Assembly (NCBI GenBank): GCA_900555355.1 | Contig: USKV01000080.1 | Span: forward strand, 1-6,813 | Source of the DNA: an uncultured Collinsella sp. | Lineage (GTDB): Bacteria; Actinomycetota; Coriobacteriia; Coriobacteriales; Coriobacteriaceae | Reading direction: 5' to 3' | DNA length: 6,813 bases | Shown here: positions 4,919 through 6,813 of the stretch, piece after piece | How the letters are laid out: every line of letters begins with the position of its first letter | Position numbering within the stretch: position 1 is the stretch's first letter | Translations under genes and position numbers: made by a program | Notes under the pieces: generated by a model | What the model saw: the letters and a program-made list of their open reading frames with translations, nothing else | What the model was told of the DNA's origin: nothing | Database searches by the model: none

Positions 4919-5825
4919 CGCCGGCCTCCTTGGCGCCATCGGCGTTTGAGCCCGCGGCGTCGCGCTTTGCCTTGCGCTCAGCATTGAGCTCGGCGTCGCT
5001 CTCGCGCACCAGTTTGATAATCGCCGCGCAGGCCTCCTCGCCCACCAAGTCGCGAGCACGCACCGTCAGACGCGTCGCCTCCTGCTTGTCGCCGTCGCTT
5101 GCAGCATCGGTCGCGCACATAATCAGGCAGATGGCAATCTCGGCCGAAGGCGAGGTCGGCACGCCCTGCAGGGCGAGCTCACCCATCACATGGTCGTCAC
5201 TCTCGTCCGCGGCATCCGGATAGGTGGTATGGATCTTGTTGAGCAGGCGCGCCGTATGCGCATCATTGGGCGCCAGGCGCAGCGCCAGACGCGCGCAGCC
5301 CACGGCAGCCGAAATGTTCTCGGTCTCGGGCTCCAAGAAGTACTGACCCAAGTTGGTGTAGGCGCGTGCGGCGCACTTACCGTCGCTCGCGCGCTCCAGC
5401 ACCGAGAACGAGAGCGATGCCCACTCCTGCTTGTCCTCGAGCGCGCGGAACAGCTCGGCCAAGTCCAAGCGATAGTTGCAGTTCATGGGGTCCCAACGCA
5501 CAGCCTGCATCAGGGCATTACGAGCGCTCACATAATCCTGCTGGCGAATGTAGGCAAACGCCATGTCAGAGTACAGGCGGTCAAACGGAACCTCGACCTG
5601 CACGAGCTCGCGCGGATCCTTCTCCACGCGGCGATAGGCCAAGCGCTCAAACTTGCTATCGAAGCTAAAGTATTGGCGCTTCTCCTCCGTCTTGCACTCG
5701 GCGTCGATATACTCCTCGGCGAGCTCCACCAGACGCTCCAACAGCGGCGTCGCCGTAGCCAGGTCGCCCTGCGCCAGATAGTTCTCGGCATACGTGATGT
5801 CTTGCAAGCTGATGGGCAGATCCAT
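4908..5825 (-). CDS. TPR-like helical repeat protein of unknown role
   Basis: A 305-residue soluble protein with no signal peptide or membrane segment. Residues 8-40 form a helical pair (ITYAENYLAQGDLATATPLL). Residues 83-113 read as a clear TPR (LYSDMAFAYIRQQDYVSA, RNALMQAVRWDP), with further repeat-like segments at 117-147, 151-187 (AYTNLGQYFLEPE; ARLALRLAPND) and 226-262. The C-terminal 30 residues are charged and probably disordered (ERKAKRDAAGSNADGAKE). TPR stacks bind partner proteins, but the partner is not evident. The ATG at 5825 has GAGGAG 5 bases upstream; an in-frame ATG at 5852 lacks such a site. The gene overlaps smpB by 11 bases and is presumably co-transcribed with it. I do not recognise a named family beyond TPR. 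Confidence 0.85.
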   Translation of the reverse strand: MDLPISLQDITYAENYLAQGDLATATPLLERLVELAEEYIDAECKTEEKRQYFSFDSKFERLAYRRVEKDPRELVQVEVPFDRLYSDMAFAYIRQQDYVSARNALMQAVRWDPMNCNYRLDLAELFRALEDKQEWASLSFSVLERASDGKCAARAYTNLGQYFLEPETENISAAVGCARLALRLAPNDAHTARLLNKIHTTYPDAADESDDHVMGELALQGVPTSPSAEIAICLIMCATDAASDGDKQEATRLTVRARDLVGEEACAAIIKLVRESDAELNAERKAKRDAAGSNADGAKEAGDAQ

Positions 5826-5860
5826 GGCTACTCCTCGATCTGAGCGAAACACGGCAGACG

Positions 5861-5872
5861 CCGTATATACGG
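5861..5872. promoter_or_regulatory. Palindrome upstream of the TPR/smpB unit
   Basis: CCGTATATACGG is a perfect 12-bp palindrome 36 bases before the TPR start codon and just downstream of the tRNA terminator. Its TATATA could act as a -10 box, but the tRNA terminator occupies the -35 position and no good -35 is seen. It could also be an operator. Function unproven. Confidence 0.3.
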
Positions 5873-5881
5873 TCGATACAC

Positions 5882-5909
5882 AAAACCCGGGTCTCTTACG
5901 AGGCCCGGG
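5882..5909 (-). terminator. Rho-independent terminator of the tRNA operon
   Basis: On the minus strand CCCGGG-C-CTC, a GTAA loop and GAG-A-CCCGGG form a stem with one mismatch, followed by TTTT. It begins 10 bases after the CCA end of tRNA-Glu and separates the tRNAs from the TPR/smpB unit. Confidence 0.8.
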
Positions 5910-5919
5910 CGTTCAATTT

Positions 5920-5996
5920 TGGTAGCCCGTACCAGATTCGAACTGGTGATCTCCGCCTTGAGAGGGCGGCGTCCTAAACCGCTAGACGAACGGGCC
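5920..5996 (-). tRNA. tRNA-Glu, anticodon CTC
   Basis: A full 77-base cloverleaf folds on the minus strand. It has acceptor GGCCCGT/ACGGGCT, D arm GTCT-GGAC, anticodon stem CCGCC/GGCGG with loop CTCTCAA (anticodon CTC, reads GAG), five-base variable loop AGATC and T arm ACCAG-TTCGAAT-CTGGT. A is the discriminator base and the CCA end is encoded. The first acceptor pair is G1-U72 rather than G-C. It follows tRNA-Gln by 17 bases in one transcript. Confidence 0.95.
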
Positions 5997-6013
5997 ATAT
6001 GTAGCAAATGCAA

Positions 6014-6087
6014 TGGCTGGGATGGAGGGAGTCGAACCCCCATTGACGGAACCAGAATCCGCTGTCCTGCCATTAGACGACATCCCA
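6014..6087 (-). tRNA. tRNA-Gln, anticodon CTG
   Basis: A 74-base cloverleaf folds on the minus strand. It has acceptor TGGGATG/CATCCCA with the U1-A72 pair typical of tRNA-Gln, D arm GTCT-GGAC, anticodon stem GCGGA/TCCGT with loop TTCTGGT (anticodon CTG, reads CAG), four-base variable loop CAAT and T arm GGGGG-TTCGACT-CCCTC. The discriminator is G and the CCA end is encoded. It is the first gene of the two-tRNA operon. Confidence 0.95.
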
Positions 6088-6131
6088 ATGACTGCATCGC
6101 TGCGCTCGGCTGTGCCTTTGCGCAAGAAAGA

Positions 6132-6160
6132 AATATACGGGAAGTCCGGCCGTGACGCAA
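6132..6160 (-). promoter_or_regulatory. Promoter of the tRNA-Gln/tRNA-Glu operon
   Basis: On the minus strand TTGCGT (6160-6155) and TATATT (6137-6132) are separated by the ideal 17 bases. Just upstream, at 6166-6195, is an AT-rich tract with a run of A on this strand and a 7-bp inverted repeat (TTTGACT/AGTCAAA), which could act as an UP-type activating element. The GC-rich spacer resembles the discriminators of stable-RNA promoters. Confidence 0.7.
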
Positions 6161-6352
6161 GCCCCAATTTTGACTTTTTTGAAATTCAGTCAAATACGGC
6201 CAACACGTGAAGGACCTGTGAAGCGCCAGCGACACGTACGGCGCCAAAGCCCGTAAAACATCCCGCACCTACCGCTGGTAGATTACAACAATGCAGCACT
6301 CACGGCTGATGGCACAATCGAACCGTCATCATTGCACGGATATCGAGGCGCC

Positions 6353-6763
6353 ATGGACGAAGAGCTTGATTACCTATGGGAGACCCTGGGCCTCGAGATC
6401 ACTGCTGACCTTTGGCCCGAACGGGACAAAATCCATCCCACTCTGCGCCCCGCCATCACGGTGATGCAGGCAAAATACCGCCGTGCATCCTTTTTGATCA
6501 TGCGGATGTCATGGCACGCGGGACTCCCCGACCTTAAGCGAATCCAGGCAAGCCTCGTCGAGCTGTCCGGTATGCCGACTGTCATATCCGAGGCGCACCT
6601 GGAGCAGCGACAGCGCGAGCGACTGCAACAGCAGCGGATTCCCTTTATCTGCCCCGGTGTTCAGGCATATCTGCCCTTTATGGACGAGGAGTACTGGAGC
6701 GGCAAGCCCAACAAGCACGTAAAGGTCTACGATCCGCACGAATGGGCACAGCTCGAGGATTGA
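6353..6763 (+). CDS. Uncharacterised 136-residue protein, possibly a truncated regulator
   Basis: The start is ATG at 6353 with a modest GAGG 4 bases upstream; an in-frame TTG at 6332 would add 7 residues. The protein is soluble. It has an acidic N-terminus (MDEELDYLW), a helical central region (54-70) and the segment QRERLQQQRIPFICPGVQAYLPF near residues 80-103. That segment resembles a motif I recall from larger MarR-like DNA-binding proteins, in which a 'R-x-PF-x-x-PG-x-Q-x-YLP' stretch precedes a C-terminal winged helix. Here the chain ends about 33 residues later (YDPHEWAQLED), with no room for such a domain. The codon use fits the genome. It may be a stand-alone partner protein or a shortened regulator. 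The family assignment is tentative; that the gene is real is likely. Confidence 0.7.
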   Translation: MDEELDYLWETLGLEITADLWPERDKIHPTLRPAITVMQAKYRRASFLIMRMSWHAGLPDLKRIQASLVELSGMPTVISEAHLEQRQRERLQQQRIPFICPGVQAYLPFMDEEYWSGKPNKHVKVYDPHEWAQLED

Positions 6764-6813
6764 GCCGAGCGAGCCCGCCTATGGAAAACACGTCCCACCC
6801 TGAGCACTCAAAA

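Overview
The window looks like chromosomal DNA of a high-GC, Gram-positive anaerobe. The best guess is the actinobacterial class Coriobacteriia, perhaps Collinsella. That is inferred from GC-rich third codon positions, strong Shine-Dalgarno sites, an anaerobe-type flavin reductase/rubredoxin pair and the general feel of the protein sequences. No rRNA or other decisive marker is present.

Layout. Positions 1-1333 (minus) hold the N-terminal 444 codons of the large subunit of glutamate synthase (gltB), which runs off the left edge. Divergent from it is mntH (1857-3113, plus), an Nramp-family divalent metal/proton symporter, with a good promoter and a 14-bp palindrome inside that promoter. mntH is bracketed by two arrays of three long imperfect palindromes (1514-1735 and 3142-3359). 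All six units share one arm sequence, close to TGTCTCGATCTGTAACA, a central CCC-nn-TTT motif and a GCTCC-type motif in the linkers, at a period of about 80 bp. These arrays are the most unusual thing in the window.

A minus-strand block follows. A 47-residue rubredoxin (3503-3646) and a flavin reductase-like protein (3736-4239) together match, in the same order, the two domains of the fused high-molecular-weight rubredoxin (Hrb) of acetogens. A strong terminator lies at 3425-3462. Upstream of the flavin reductase is another 65-bp palindrome (4370-4434), unrelated in sequence to the mntH arrays but of the same size. Next come smpB (4448-4918), the tmRNA partner for ribosome rescue, and an overlapping TPR-like protein gene (4908-5825), which probably form one transcription unit.

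Upstream of these, also on minus, tRNA-Gln(CTG) and tRNA-Glu(CTC) form a small operon with a clear promoter (6132-6160) and terminator (5882-5909). The right end carries a plus-strand gene (6353-6763) for a 136-residue protein of uncertain function.

The genes do not form one pathway. gltB serves nitrogen assimilation, mntH metal uptake, the flavin reductase/rubredoxin pair electron transfer probably linked to O2 or NO detoxification, and smpB with the tRNAs serves translation. Gene-free stretches over 300 bases are 1334-1856 (a coding-like remnant, the first palindrome array, the mntH promoter) and 3114-3502 (the second array and the terminator).
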